From the NCBI RefSeq assembly GCF_000243715.2, contig NZ_AHMO02000008.1, positions 1,909,001 to 1,973,000 on the forward strand: DNA of 64,000 bases, read 5' to 3'. This stretch comes from Leptospira broomii serovar Hurstbridge str. 5399. GTDB lineage: Bacteria; Spirochaetota; Leptospiria; Leptospirales; Leptospiraceae. The stretch's first letter is position 1; every line of letters starts with the position of its first letter. The position numbers were made by a program, and so were the translations under genes. Positions 26,125-35,575 of the stretch are shown here, one piece after another. The notes below the pieces were generated by a model. The model worked only from the letters and a program-made list of their open reading frames with translations. It was not told where the DNA came from and ran no database searches.

Positions 26125-27129
26125 TTAAACTTCCGGTTGTAACCGATGGGACGGGTCATCGGTCAATATCTCAAATGCCGCCGACCGGGAAGAGATAAGT
26201 CGTAAAGGCGATGTTTCCCCGCTTCTGGTGACTAAAAGTTCCGCTCTTGCGAGCTTTGTATTTAAACAGTACTTCCAACCGCCGGGAGGATTATTGTACC
26301 GTAAGCATGCAAAGTCGGATCGATTCGCATGAATCCTTCCTTCGATTCGAATTTTTGGAGACGATGCGGAAAATTTCCAATCGAAGTAGGAATAAGAGCC
26401 TCTGAAAAGCGACTTTATCGGCTCATTCAGGGTATATTCAAGATTTCTAAATCGAAGAACGATAGGAGTAATTCCAGGAGTCCAAAAAGGACCGAATTTC
26501 AGTTTTGCAGTCGCCAATTCTAAAAACGAGTCAGGTTCGCCGTCGAATCCGCAAACCTGTCCCCAAGCATATCGATCCGTATGTCGGCTCCCCCAATTGT
26601 GATTATGAGATCCTTTCCAATTTTCTATCGGGAGTTCTTTACCGTGTAATTTTAAGACTCCGTTAAATATGGCTAAAGGTCGACCTACTAAGACTTTCGC
26701 CTTGGGAAAGTTCGAATCGTAGTATTTTTCGGGAAATAAAAATACCGGAGAACTTCCTCCACTCAATGATAAATCCCATTCTATTTTTTGAGACCGATCC
26801 TTCGAATCGGCATGTCCTATCGTTTTTTCCTTTGTGAGATAGGAAGCTCCGATTCTGACAATAAAAGGATCCGCGTTGAATTCACATTCTTGAATGGGAA
26901 ATTCGGATTTGAAGCTAATGTGCGAATCGGCTTCTCCGTCGAAATAAATCGCCCAAACCTCTCCTATTGCTGAGGTCGAATGTAAACGAGGGGAGAATAT
27001 AGTATATCGAATCCAGAAAGCCAAGGGACGATGCGGATGATTGGCTCGCACGAACCAACTTTCATAATGTCCGCTTGTAGAATTTCTATTAAAGCGAGGC
27101 TGGTCAAAGTTTGTTCGAATCTGATTCAT
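26125..27129 (-). CDS. CrtC/tocopherol-cyclase-like lipocalin-fold protein
   Basis: The 334-residue protein is beta-rich and contains the signature GSHNHNWGSRHTDRYAWGQVCGFDG near residue 175, seen in hydroxyneurosporene synthase (CrtC), AttH and tocopherol-cyclase-like proteins. Those bind isoprenoid or other lipids; some are hydratases. I chose the ATG at 27129 since a TTG 12 codons upstream has less support. It has no signal peptide. The 3' end lies just before the iron-box region. Catalytic activity cannot be inferred; carotenoid or quinone binding is a guess. Confidence 0.6.
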   Translation of the reverse strand: MNQIRTNFDQPRFNRNSTSGHYESWFVRANHPHRPLAFWIRYTIFSPRLHSTSAIGEVWAIYFDGEADSHISFKSEFPIQECEFNADPFIVRIGASYLTKEKTIGHADSKDRSQKIEWDLSLSGGSSPVFLFPEKYYDSNFPKAKVLVGRPLAIFNGVLKLHGKELPIENWKGSHNHNWGSRHTDRYAWGQVCGFDGEPDSFLELATAKLKFGPFWTPGITPIVLRFRNLEYTLNEPIKSLFRGSYSYFDWKFSASSPKIRIEGRIHANRSDFACLRYNNPPGGWKYCLNTKLARAELLVTRSGETSPLRLISSRSAAFEILTDDPSHRLQPEV

Positions 27130-27272
27130 GCGGATTGAGGTTACGCGAAATTGCGTACTGCGCAAGCAGAATACTGGTCGGTTCGTTTATACCGGTTATC
27201 GATTAAGAATTCTTGAAGCTTATCCGAATTTCCGGCTCGACGGGGGCGAAGAATTAAGTAGGGTAGTTTATT

Positions 27273-27923
27273 ATGGAAATCGCCCGTTATTCCCCCGAAG
27301 CTTGGCAGAACGCAGTGGCCAGTTACGCTGGAGAAATTCGCCGGATCGGTCATGAAAAATCTCCGTTTTGGCTAATAGTCAGAACGTTTGCATCGGCCGC
27401 TTGCGAAGCGGATGATCCCGAATCTTTTTATGACGATTTGGATGCCGGATTCACGAGAGAATTAACGGAAGAAGACGAGTATCGTTTTGACGAAGCTCTA
27501 TCAAACGTTCTTGATCAATCTACGGAAATCCTGGTCGCGATTTCGGAAGCATACAACGAAGAAGACGAAGAACGCGCCGAAGCCGTGACCGATGAGGCGA
27601 TTTCCGGAATCTTAGGCGGTCTTAAGGATGCAGGGATCCAAACGATGGCGGATTCCGATCTTATCGAAGTGGCTATTCGCATTTTGAATACTCGACTCGC
27701 TTTATACGAAATTTCCGTAGACGAAAGCTTCAGTTTGGACAGTTTGAAGGGGATTTCCGACGAAGAGGAAAGAAGCATATTGGAACCGTTCGTCTCCTTT
27801 CTCTTGGAAGATTATAAATCGATCGAGGATCAGGAGGAGCGATTCGCGCTTCTGATGCAGATTCTTTTCGATACTCTCTGGGCCCTTTTTTATCTAGGGC
27901 TGGAAGAGGATGCGGAAGAATAA
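27273..27923 (+). CDS. Acidic hypothetical protein
   Basis: This 216-residue protein is strongly acidic and mostly helical, with runs of Glu and Asp (EEDEYRFDEAL, NEEDEERAEAVTDEA). No signal peptide, membrane segment or cysteine pair is present. It is divergent from the CrtC-like gene with 143 bases between the starts and convergent with the MFS gene 58 bases downstream. I do not recognise it. The protein at 52223-52822 has a similar acidic helical style, but I see no clear homology. Confidence 0.65.
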   Translation: MEIARYSPEAWQNAVASYAGEIRRIGHEKSPFWLIVRTFASAACEADDPESFYDDLDAGFTRELTEEDEYRFDEALSNVLDQSTEILVAISEAYNEEDEERAEAVTDEAISGILGGLKDAGIQTMADSDLIEVAIRILNTRLALYEISVDESFSLDSLKGISDEEERSILEPFVSFLLEDYKSIEDQEERFALLMQILFDTLWALFYLGLEEDAEE

Positions 27924-27981
27924 TAATTCCTAAATAGATCGGGGAATTTCCTTCGGCGATATTTTCTAATGGATAAACGAA

Positions 27982-29214
27982 TTAGTTTGTCGTAATTCTC
28001 TCTTTTTCCGCCCGGAAACAGGCAACGCAAATAATTCCGCTCATGATCGCCAAGCAAGAGCTCATAATAAACGGGGCTCCGGGAAAATAAAGAATCGAGC
28101 CGGATTTCGTAAAATAGGAGAATAGGTTCGTCATGATCACCGGACCTATGATGGAAGTAAGACTCATGATACTTCCCATCATTCCCTGTAATTCACCTTG
28201 CGCGTTAGCCGGTATATGGTTGGAAACGTAACCTTGAATTGCAGGTGTCGCGAGAAAGCTGAACGCAAATGGAACCAATAGCGCGTACATCATCCATCCT
28301 TGGGTCGATAAGGCGAAGAGAATGCTCACGAAAATTCTGACAAAGATTCCCAAATACGCTGCGTTCTTTTGACCCAGCTTCGGAATGATAACTCGGAGTA
28401 AGAATCCCTGCACGAATACGATCGTGATTCCTACAACTCCAAGAGAGTATCCTACCAATTCCTCGTTCCATTGAAATTTCTCCATCGTAAAATACGTCCA
28501 GGTCGATTCGGAAGAATGGTTTGCGATGAATAGAAGAGCGATGGAAAGCAATAGTCCGGAGAGCGCCCCCGGGAGTTTATTCATTTGAACCAGCGAGCCG
28601 ATCGGATTGGCTCGTTTCCATTCAAATTCCCTTCTGTTTTCCTTCGACAAAGACTCGGGAAGTACGAAATATCCGTAAATCCAATTTAAAAGAGATAAGG
28701 CGGCTGCGACTAAGAACGGTGCTCTTGGCCCGAACTTGCTGAAGATTCCTCCGATGACCGGTCCTATAATAAATCCGATTCCGAAGGCCGCTCCGATTAA
28801 GCCGAAATTTTGGGAACGTTTTTCCGGAGTGCTGATGTCAGCAATATAAGCCGTTGCCGTGCTGAAACTAGCTCCGGTGAGTCCGGCTACGATTCGTCCG
28901 ATGAACAACCACCAAATGTCCGGGGCAAAAGCCAAAAATACATAATCTATTCCTAATCCTAATAGAGAGGCGAGTAATACCGGTCGTCTTCCAAAACGAT
29001 CGCTTAGACCGCCTAAAATCGGCGCAAAAATAAATTGAGTAAATGCATACGCGAACGTAAGCCAACCTCCATGGAGAGAGGCCTGACTCAGATCCCCGCC
29101 GATTAATTGTTCGATGAGCTTTGGAACCACCGGGATTATGATGCCGAATCCGGTGAAATCGATCAGTAGAGTGATTAGAATAAAGCGGAGGGCGCCCGTT
29201 TTGGCGACTGTCAT
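27982..29214 (-). CDS. MFS drug:H+ antiporter, TCR/Tet (TetA-like) type
   Basis: The 410-residue protein has twelve membrane segments. The motif A loop GGLSDRFGRRPVLL near residue 64 and motif C-like GAAFGIGFIIGPVIGGIF near residue 140 are typical of the DHA1/TetA group. It exports drugs or metabolites in exchange for protons; actual tetracycline transport is not implied. A clear AAGGA lies before the ATG. It stands alone, with no TetR-like repressor next to it. Confidence 0.88.
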   Translation of the reverse strand: MTVAKTGALRFILITLLIDFTGFGIIIPVVPKLIEQLIGGDLSQASLHGGWLTFAYAFTQFIFAPILGGLSDRFGRRPVLLASLLGLGIDYVFLAFAPDIWWLFIGRIVAGLTGASFSTATAYIADISTPEKRSQNFGLIGAAFGIGFIIGPVIGGIFSKFGPRAPFLVAAALSLLNWIYGYFVLPESLSKENRREFEWKRANPIGSLVQMNKLPGALSGLLLSIALLFIANHSSESTWTYFTMEKFQWNEELVGYSLGVVGITIVFVQGFLLRVIIPKLGQKNAAYLGIFVRIFVSILFALSTQGWMMYALLVPFAFSFLATPAIQGYVSNHIPANAQGELQGMMGSIMSLTSIIGPVIMTNLFSYFTKSGSILYFPGAPFIMSSCLAIMSGIICVACFRAEKERITTN

Positions 29215-29329
29215 GGATGGATCCTTAAACTAAATTTGAAATCATTTCGAGATGTTAAATGGGAATTCCGACATAAGGAGAATTTCGCATTCGTTTTTCG
29301 TAAAGCCATTTATTCTATTTTCGAACACG

Positions 29330-31375
29330 CTACACTCTTTCAACGGCTATGAGGCTGATATCGTCTTGGGGAAGCGTCTGTCCTAACCAAGCCTCGATAT
29401 CTTGAAGAACGATATCGGGAATAGTTTCTATGGGCTCTTTCGACAGTTCCTTTAATCGAAGTTGCAATCTGCGCTCTCCCCAGGCTTCTCTCTGAGAATT
29501 AAATTGCTCGAAAACTCCGTCGGAAAATAGAAATAGCCTGTCTCCCGAGCGAAACGACCTCTCGGCGTTTTCATAACCTTTATTGTTTCGAAGCCCGATG
29601 ATCGGTCCGGTCCGGCGCAAAGGCGATAGCTCGGACGACACCAGAAGTATCTGATCGGGGTGACCGGCCGACGCATACACGATACGATCTTCCTTCGCAT
29701 AAATATCCACGATAAATGAAGAAAAAATCGTTCCCAGAGAGGAGAATTTTCTTTGGAATTTATCATCCAAAAGATACAGGCAAAAGGCCGGGTCTTTTGC
29801 TCCATATTTAATTCCTTCGTATTCCGCCTTGATTGCCATTGTGACTAACGCGGCTTGGACCCCGTGGCCAGTGGCGTCGGCCAAGAAAACGCGAAAGATT
29901 CCGGGAGAAATTTCGAATAAGTCGTAAAAATCGCCGCCTACTTCGTCTTTAGGAAGATATTTTACCGAGTACCTTATTTCACGGAAAGCTTCCGAATTTT
30001 CCGGGAAGAGTTTTTTCTGTATGCTTTGAGCGACCAGTAAATCTTTACGAATATGATCTAATGAGCGATTAAGTTCGGAGGTTTTTTCGAGGACCAATGC
30101 TTCCAGATTATCCTTTAGTATATTTAGCGCGTTGTTGGAGATCTGAAGGTTTTCGGTCAATTCTTCCGATTTCCTGAAGGCTCTCGCTATTCTTCTGGAT
30201 AAAACTAAGGATTGGCAAAGAGTAAACAGCAGTAAGCCGTACGGAGATAAATTCGCTCCTCGGATATTCAATCGATCCCAAATCAAATCCGCACCGACGG
30301 TTATACCGAAAGCAATAAATCCGCCTAAGAAAAGAATAGCATCCTCTTGCTTGCGGTATGCGGCGATACCTGCCGCTACAATCGTATATACGATGCAAAA
30401 AGCCGTTATGATCTGGAAAGGATCGATTATCTTCGTAAAGAAAGAAACTGGGAATAATAATGAAATATTATAAATTCCTGATAAAACAATGCTACCTATT
30501 ACGATCGATCGATGCGTGTTTAACGGAAACAACGAATGTAAGAACAGAAGAAATATCGGGACGGCGGTATAAAATGAAAAAAATTCCAATCTGAAAAGGG
30601 AATCCCAGGCGAATTCGGGGAGAATATCCAGGAGAAGTCTGTTCCCTACGAGGATGATTCGAAGCGATAAAAGAAAGCAGAAGATCGCGAAATATAAAAT
30701 CGACAATTCTTTGCGTCGAAACAGGAACAACCCTATATGATATAGGCCGATTAAAAGCAAACCTCCGAAAAGAAACGCTTCTCTTGACTGAACGAACGTT
30801 TTTTCCAGCTCCATTGCGGACGCAGATCCGATTTTTGGCACTTGCCAAAAACCTCCGAAATTATTTACCCAATTCGAACCTTGTAAAAGAATTTCGACAG
30901 AGTGTGAATTCGGACGAATCGAGATGTAGGTCGGTTTCAGACGAGGAATTTCTTGCTTCGCTTCAGCGCTTGGTAAGCCGGACGAATACGTCAATTTTCC
31001 GTCGATATAGAGGCGGTACGCCGAAGCAAAATCGGGTAGAAACAATTGATAATCTTTTCCGAGAGAATTCGGAGAGAAATGGAGAACCAATCTGAGGGTT
31101 GCGATTCCTTCACGAGGAAGGATTTTATTACCGACGGTTTTGCCTTGCCACGATTCCGGAATTGAGAGAGTTCCCCAAGACGTAAAATCCGCCGCTTGCT
31201 TCGGATCGACGAAACTTCCGTAAACGAACTGCCAATTTCCTTCTAAAGATACGACTTCATCTTCGCTACCGGACATTTCAAAGATCGCGCTTTGCGAAGG
31301 AGAGGCATACGTATTCCCTTGAAATAAAATAAAGATGGAAAAAATAATAAAAAAAACGTTCACCAGACTACGCAA
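29330..31375 (-). CDS. 7TMR-DISM sensor with SpoIIE/PP2C phosphatase domain
   Basis: The 681-residue protein has a signal peptide, an extracellular DISMED2-like beta domain (about 30-175), seven membrane helices (about 195-385), a short coiled coil and a PP2C/SpoIIE domain (about 440-680). The phosphatase keeps metal residues in VGGDFYDLF, FLADATGHGVQAALV and the final DDISLIAVERV. Such enzymes dephosphorylate STAS anti-sigma antagonists after sensing an outside ligand. It starts with TTG at 31375; GTG at 31363 is another option. It is not next to a STAS gene; one lies at 11071. Confidence 0.9.
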   Translation of the reverse strand: MRSLVNVFFIIFSIFILFQGNTYASPSQSAIFEMSGSEDEVVSLEGNWQFVYGSFVDPKQAADFTSWGTLSIPESWQGKTVGNKILPREGIATLRLVLHFSPNSLGKDYQLFLPDFASAYRLYIDGKLTYSSGLPSAEAKQEIPRLKPTYISIRPNSHSVEILLQGSNWVNNFGGFWQVPKIGSASAMELEKTFVQSREAFLFGGLLLIGLYHIGLFLFRRKELSILYFAIFCFLLSLRIILVGNRLLLDILPEFAWDSLFRLEFFSFYTAVPIFLLFLHSLFPLNTHRSIVIGSIVLSGIYNISLLFPVSFFTKIIDPFQIITAFCIVYTIVAAGIAAYRKQEDAILFLGGFIAFGITVGADLIWDRLNIRGANLSPYGLLLFTLCQSLVLSRRIARAFRKSEELTENLQISNNALNILKDNLEALVLEKTSELNRSLDHIRKDLLVAQSIQKKLFPENSEAFREIRYSVKYLPKDEVGGDFYDLFEISPGIFRVFLADATGHGVQAALVTMAIKAEYEGIKYGAKDPAFCLYLLDDKFQRKFSSLGTIFSSFIVDIYAKEDRIVYASAGHPDQILLVSSELSPLRRTGPIIGLRNNKGYENAERSFRSGDRLFLFSDGVFEQFNSQREAWGERRLQLRLKELSKEPIETIPDIVLQDIEAWLGQTLPQDDISLIAVERV

Positions 31376-31470
31376 AGTACAGAGTTTTTAAAAGGATGTC
31401 TAACTCTTTTTAAGGCAAAAAACTTTGCGAATCAAAATCGGAATATTCGGCGGCGAACCAAACATTGGAA

Positions 31471-31650
31471 ATGCATTTCGTTACTTCACCATTAATTAAA
31501 GCAATCGGTTACGATAAGGATTCCCGGATTCTGGAAATCGAGTTTCACACGAATGAGATTCTAATTTATTCGGAAATTTCTTTCGATCTGTATGTTGCGT
31601 TCATGTCTTCTCCGTCCAAAGCGGAGTTCTGGCGGCAATATATAAAATAG
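31471..31650 (+). CDS. KTSC-domain small protein
   Basis: A 59-residue protein matching the KTSC domain: SPLIKAIGYDKDSRILEIEFHTNEILIYSEIS followed by YVAFMSSPSKAEFWRQYIK (each part shorter than the family). The domain occurs with lysyl-tRNA synthetases and as small stand-alone proteins of unknown role. I chose the ATG at 31471; a TTG two codons upstream is also possible. It converges on the DinB gene with 4 bases between the stops, so neither gene has room for its own terminator there. Confidence 0.7.
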   Translation: MHFVTSPLIKAIGYDKDSRILEIEFHTNEILIYSEISFDLYVAFMSSPSKAEFWRQYIK

Positions 31651-31654
31651 AGAA

Positions 31655-32203
31655 TCAACCTTTGATTCGAGTGAAATATATGAAATCGGTGATTCCCGGG
31701 TCTATACCGTTTTGAAACAAGAGAGTAGTGATCTGCCCTCGATGATGAGTTTGATGATTAAAGAAATGGGTTAGAACTTCGTAAATCGGAGTGGAAAACG
31801 GAACGCCTTTCGTACTTTTGTATTCGAGATCTTGTCGGATAATTTCCTCGGAAAGACCTTCCTTTACCCAACGAATCAATTTCTCGTCTAAACTCTTTCT
31901 TTCCGATTTGAGCTTTGAAAAATCCGAATAGATTTCATAGTGAGGATTCGAACTTTGAGATTGTTCTTTGAACGCGATGTTCTGGTCCAAAATCGCGGAC
32001 CCATAGCCTCCATCGACGAATCTACCCAACCAATTTTTATCCGCCCAAAGAATATGATTTAACGTACCATGAATGGAGCCGAAGAAAGCCCCCATATCCT
32101 TTTTCCGAATTTCGTCGCTTAATTTTTCCGCTGATTCGTAAATATTATCGTTCATCCATAAGTTATATTCAGAAAGACTAATAAGATTTTTATGAAACAA
32201 CAT
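31655..32203 (-). CDS. DinB-family metal-dependent protein
   Basis: The 182-residue four-helix protein has the DinB metal histidines: GTLNHILWADKNWLGRF near residue 47 and THFFNHQTHHRGQITTLL near residue 145. DinB-like proteins include bacillithiol and mycothiol transferases and many of unknown function. No signal peptide is present. It is separated from the aquaporin gene by 47 bases on the same strand. Confidence 0.85.
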   Translation of the reverse strand: MLFHKNLISLSEYNLWMNDNIYESAEKLSDEIRKKDMGAFFGSIHGTLNHILWADKNWLGRFVDGGYGSAILDQNIAFKEQSQSSNPHYEIYSDFSKLKSERKSLDEKLIRWVKEGLSEEIIRQDLEYKSTKGVPFSTPIYEVLTHFFNHQTHHRGQITTLLFQNGIDPGITDFIYFTRIKG

Positions 32204-32250
32204 GAGTAATTTCCCTATCGAAGATAATCAAAAATAAAGAGCGGCAGAGT

Positions 32251-32967
32251 TCATAAAAGCCGAAGTAGGAATCCCGCAAAAGCTCCGCCGCAGAGTGGAG
32301 CGACTACGGGTAACCACGCATATTCCCATCTTGAAGAACCCTTTCCTGGAATTGGTAGTAGAAAATGCGCAAGCCTCGGTCCGAAATCCCGGGCGGGATT
32401 GATTGCGTATCCGGTCGTGCCGCCCATGGAAAGTCCGATACTCCAAACTAAAAGTCCAACTAAGAACGCTCCTAAATGAGACGTTAATCCTTTGATTTGC
32501 GGAGAGAAAATCGCGTATACGCCTAAGATTAATATGAATGTGCCCAAAAACTCGCTCGTGAAATTCGCAACCCTGTGTCTAATGGCGGGCTCAGTCGAGA
32601 ATACGGCTAAAATCCGCATGGGGTCTTTCGTTTCTTTCCAATGCGGCAGATAATGAACGTATACGAATACTGATCCAAGGAAGGCGCCTAACACCTGAGC
32701 TGGAACATACGTAATCAACTTAGAGAAATCTCCCGATTGAACGGCGAATGCCAACGTTACTGCCGGGTTCAAGTGCGCGTCGACGCTACCGAAGGCGTTT
32801 GCGGTTAAGATTCCCAAAAGCACTGCAAAAGCCCATCCGGCTGTGATCACTATCCAACCGCTATCTTTTGATTTGGAATGTTCCAATAGGGCGCCTGCGA
32901 CGACGCCGTCGCCCAGCAGGATTAAAACGAATGTTCCTAAGAATTCCCCAAAAAAAGGAGTGAGCAT
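32251..32967 (-). CDS. Aquaporin/glycerol facilitator family channel
   Basis: A 238-residue MIP channel with six membrane segments and the two half-helix NPA motifs: NPAVTLAFA near residue 70 and NPARDFGPRL near residue 190. The aspartate after the second NPA (NPARD) is typical of glycerol facilitators. I chose the ATG at 32967, which has GGGGGA seven bases before it; a further upstream start adds 14 residues without support. No glpK or glpD lies next to it. Confidence 0.9.
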   Translation of the reverse strand: MLTPFFGEFLGTFVLILLGDGVVAGALLEHSKSKDSGWIVITAGWAFAVLLGILTANAFGSVDAHLNPAVTLAFAVQSGDFSKLITYVPAQVLGAFLGSVFVYVHYLPHWKETKDPMRILAVFSTEPAIRHRVANFTSEFLGTFILILGVYAIFSPQIKGLTSHLGAFLVGLLVWSIGLSMGGTTGYAINPARDFGPRLAHFLLPIPGKGSSRWEYAWLPVVAPLCGGAFAGFLLRLL

Positions 32968-33123
32968 ATTTGTCCCCCGAAGGAATACAAATTTGGAGAG
33001 GTAAATCAATACTGCAACAGGATTATTTGGTTTTCATTACTTTCCATCCCATAATCTTTTACAATCACGATACTCGGTTCAAGGTCGATCCTTAATCGGA
33101 CGGCTCGTTGCGGAAATGATCGC

Positions 33124-34275
33124 TTACGGATCGATTTTTCCAACACGAAAGAAACTCAAACCTACAAGGGAAATTACGAAAAGAAAAAAAGATGCGAACA
33201 AGAATCCGAGTTTGTAAGCGGTGATCGTTCCGCCCAAGGCCGCAATTACCGGAGTTATATTCGGGAATTCGAATATAACTAGCAGTATTATGGAATTTTC
33301 CAATAGGTCAAAAACCAAAAATCCGAGGGGGATCAAACTTAAGGAAGTCGTAAGCCCTGCTTCGGCACAAAATCTGAACGTAATTGCTCCGATCGCTAAA
33401 AATAAGGGGATCGGAAAAATCATATCGACCATATCGATCCAGAAATATAAAAGCATGCCCGTTCGACCGTACGCGGTGAAGACCGTTAAAGCGTCGTCGA
33501 CTGTGGAGAAGGGCCGAAAATCCATTTTAACAGGCAGATTATTACCCTCAGATATCGGGATCATTCTTTCCAATAGTTGCATTGCGCCGGCGCAAACGAG
33601 TGCAGCTAAAACGAGTAGAAAAATCGATCGGTTCGAACTTAAATGAAGGAGTAAGGTTCGGAGCTTAATAAGCCAGGGAGCCTCGCTTGAGGAGAGAAGT
33701 AATCCGGAAATGAGTAGGCTAACCGGCAGGATTGCGCCGTGGGGAAGATAGCGGAAAAAAAACGTAGATCCTATCATAAAGATCGGAAGAAGCAGAAACG
33801 AGATGCCGAGAAGCTTATCTTTTTTCCCTATAGAATTTCCTAAAAAAATAAAGCAAGCTAAAGACAGGAAAATGGCAGGCGCTTCGATCCATCTGAATCC
33901 GATCGTTCTAAAGATTTCCCCCCAAAATTCTGCGGCCCAATAGGCGAGAGAATTTCCGAAAGCGGCTATACAGAATAAAACCATGAGTACGCGATAAATT
34001 CGTTCGGATGATTCGGAAATTCTTCTTATCGCATGTAGTCGATAAAGTCCATAAAGTATACCCGCGTATACCGGCAGGAAAAGTTTTCCAAAAATGTAAT
34101 ATTCCGAGGATTTAGGAAATAGGATCTTTCCTAAATCTAAGAAAGTTTTGAGATTGGATCGGATATTCAAGATGGCGGTAGGGGAATGGTCCCCGTTCCA
34201 AATATAGGATTGTATCGGTGCTAAAAATATGCAAAGGATCGTTCCGACTAAGCTTAAAATAACGCTGAGTTTCAT
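33124..34275 (-). CDS. Polytopic membrane protein of unknown function
   Basis: The 383-residue protein is very hydrophobic, with around ten membrane helices in two clusters and a soluble-looking linker near residue 245. I do not recognise a family motif. It is divergent from a MarR-family regulator, and the 109-base intergenic region carries two near-identical 18-bp operators, so it is the likely regulated target. The shared control suggests that it moves or senses the MarR ligand. Confidence 0.6.
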   Translation of the reverse strand: MKLSVILSLVGTILCIFLAPIQSYIWNGDHSPTAILNIRSNLKTFLDLGKILFPKSSEYYIFGKLFLPVYAGILYGLYRLHAIRRISESSERIYRVLMVLFCIAAFGNSLAYWAAEFWGEIFRTIGFRWIEAPAIFLSLACFIFLGNSIGKKDKLLGISFLLLPIFMIGSTFFFRYLPHGAILPVSLLISGLLLSSSEAPWLIKLRTLLLHLSSNRSIFLLVLAALVCAGAMQLLERMIPISEGNNLPVKMDFRPFSTVDDALTVFTAYGRTGMLLYFWIDMVDMIFPIPLFLAIGAITFRFCAEAGLTTSLSLIPLGFLVFDLLENSIILLVIFEFPNITPVIAALGGTITAYKLGFLFASFFLFVISLVGLSFFRVGKIDP

Positions 34276-34305
34276 TTTTCATCCCTCATTTGTCTTCAGA
34301 TAAAG

Positions 34306-34323
34306 TATCTTTACATCAAGATA
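34306..34323. promoter_or_regulatory. MarR operator, copy 1
   Basis: TATCTTTACATCAAGATA is an inverted repeat with 6-bp outer arms TATCTT/AAGATA. It lies 31 bases upstream of the membrane protein start (minus) and 62 bases upstream of the MarR start (plus). It matches copy 2 at 15 of 18 positions. Confidence 0.75.
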
Positions 34324-34345
34324 TATGGGGGATTTAATGCTCAAT

Positions 34346-34363
34346 TACCTTGACGTCAAGATA
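34346..34363. promoter_or_regulatory. MarR operator, copy 2
   Basis: TACCTTGACGTCAAGATA contains the perfect 12-bp palindrome CTTGACGTCAAG. It is centred 40 bases from copy 1, close to four helical turns, so both sites face the same side of the DNA. It lies 22 bases before the MarR start, where binding would block transcription. Confidence 0.75.
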
Positions 34364-34384
34364 CTTTTGCCCTAAAAAGGAAAA

Positions 34385-34903
34385 ATGAGCGGAAAAACGG
34401 ACCATGTTGATACTATCCGAGCACAATGGAATAGGGAACGACCGGATTTAGACGTTGACGCGATCGCTTTGATCGGCCGTGTACACCGGTTATCGCAAAT
34501 TATTTTTACCGACGTTCACAAACCTATTTTTGACAAACATGGATTAACGTACCAAGACTTCGATGTCTTAGCCGCACTATTACGCAGTGGAAAACCTTAC
34601 CGGAAATCTCCGGGGGAACTTCTTTCTACATTGATGATAACCTCGGGAACGATGACCAACCGTATCGATCGTTTGGAGTCTTCGGGTTTAGTCGTAAGGG
34701 ATCTCGACCCGGACGATAGAAGAGGAGTTTTGATTCGATTAACGCATCAAGGAAAGGAGGCGATTTCCCGCGCCATTCAGGAACATGTGAAATCCGAAAC
34801 CGATCTCTTAACCGTATTGACCGAGAAGGAGAAGGGCGAGTTATCTAGATTGTTAAAGAAGCTTCTTTTAAAACTTGAACAGAGGGAGAATATCTCTTCA
34901 TGA
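34385..34903 (+). CDS. MarR-family transcriptional regulator
   Basis: The 172-residue winged-helix protein shows the MarR pattern: YQDFDVLAALLRSGKPYRKSPGELLSTLMITSGTMTNRIDRLESSGLVVRDLDPDDRRGVLIRLT (read in parts, residues 56-120). The DRR in the wing is diagnostic. It probably represses itself and the divergent membrane gene through the two operators in 34306-34363, with release by a small aromatic or lipophilic ligand. The stop overlaps the next start by 4 bases. Confidence 0.92.
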   Translation: MSGKTDHVDTIRAQWNRERPDLDVDAIALIGRVHRLSQIIFTDVHKPIFDKHGLTYQDFDVLAALLRSGKPYRKSPGELLSTLMITSGTMTNRIDRLESSGLVVRDLDPDDRRGVLIRLTHQGKEAISRAIQEHVKSETDLLTVLTEKEKGELSRLLKKLLLKLEQRENISS

Positions 34904-35415
34904 AATTATTTCCAACAGACCGTAAAGAATCTTGGGAGTCCCGTTGGCTTCGATTTAAATTGAACTATTGGCCTTGTATTTGGTGCACGGGGGGTAAAAT
35001 CGAATTTATATCCTCCGATTTCAAGGAATTACACGTCGGGCTTTCCCTAAAGTTGCGGACTTTAAATAGGGTCGGTACAGTTTATGGGGGAAGCATTTAT
35101 AGCTCGGTCGATCCTTATTTTATGCTTTTGATGATGTGGATTTTAGGAAAAGATTATGTGGTTTGGGACAAGGCCGCAAAGATTAAGTTTATTCGACCTA
35201 TCACCGAAAAAATTAGGACTCGCTTTCTTATACCGGAAGAACTAATCACCGAAACAAAGGAAAAGATTTCGCAGAACGGAGAGACGACGTTCGATCTTCC
35301 TCTAAAATACGAGAACGAAAACGGGACCGTCTTTGCCACATTCGAAAAATCGATTTATGCTGCGAGTAAAGAATTTTACGAACAAAAACTGGCAGCCCGA
35401 AAAAAAGATCGTTAA
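34900..35415 (+). CDS. DUF4442 hotdog-fold protein
   Basis: The 171-residue protein fits the DUF4442 thioesterase-like group: TLNRVGTVYGGSIYSSVDPYFMLLMM around residue 54 gives the hotdog helix, with the aspartate after it. A YiiD-like thioesterase role is an inference. It overlaps marR by 4 bases, so it is co-regulated with it. It converges on the porin gene with a 160-base gap. Confidence 0.75.
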   Translation: MKLFPTDRKESWESRWLRFKLNYWPCIWCTGGKIEFISSDFKELHVGLSLKLRTLNRVGTVYGGSIYSSVDPYFMLLMMWILGKDYVVWDKAAKIKFIRPITEKIRTRFLIPEELITETKEKISQNGETTFDLPLKYENENGTVFATFEKSIYAASKEFYEQKLAARKKDR

Positions 35416-35575
35416 GGATTAGAGACCTTCCGAACGGAAATAGCGACGAGAAATTTGCAAACTTTGTCGAGGCTTTCGCGGAAACATGGATCGAGACTGG
35501 AAATTACACGGCGGTATTGCTCGTTCCTGAGAGTCGCGGCATTTCGGACGCTTGCATAATGATTTCAAGCTGAAA

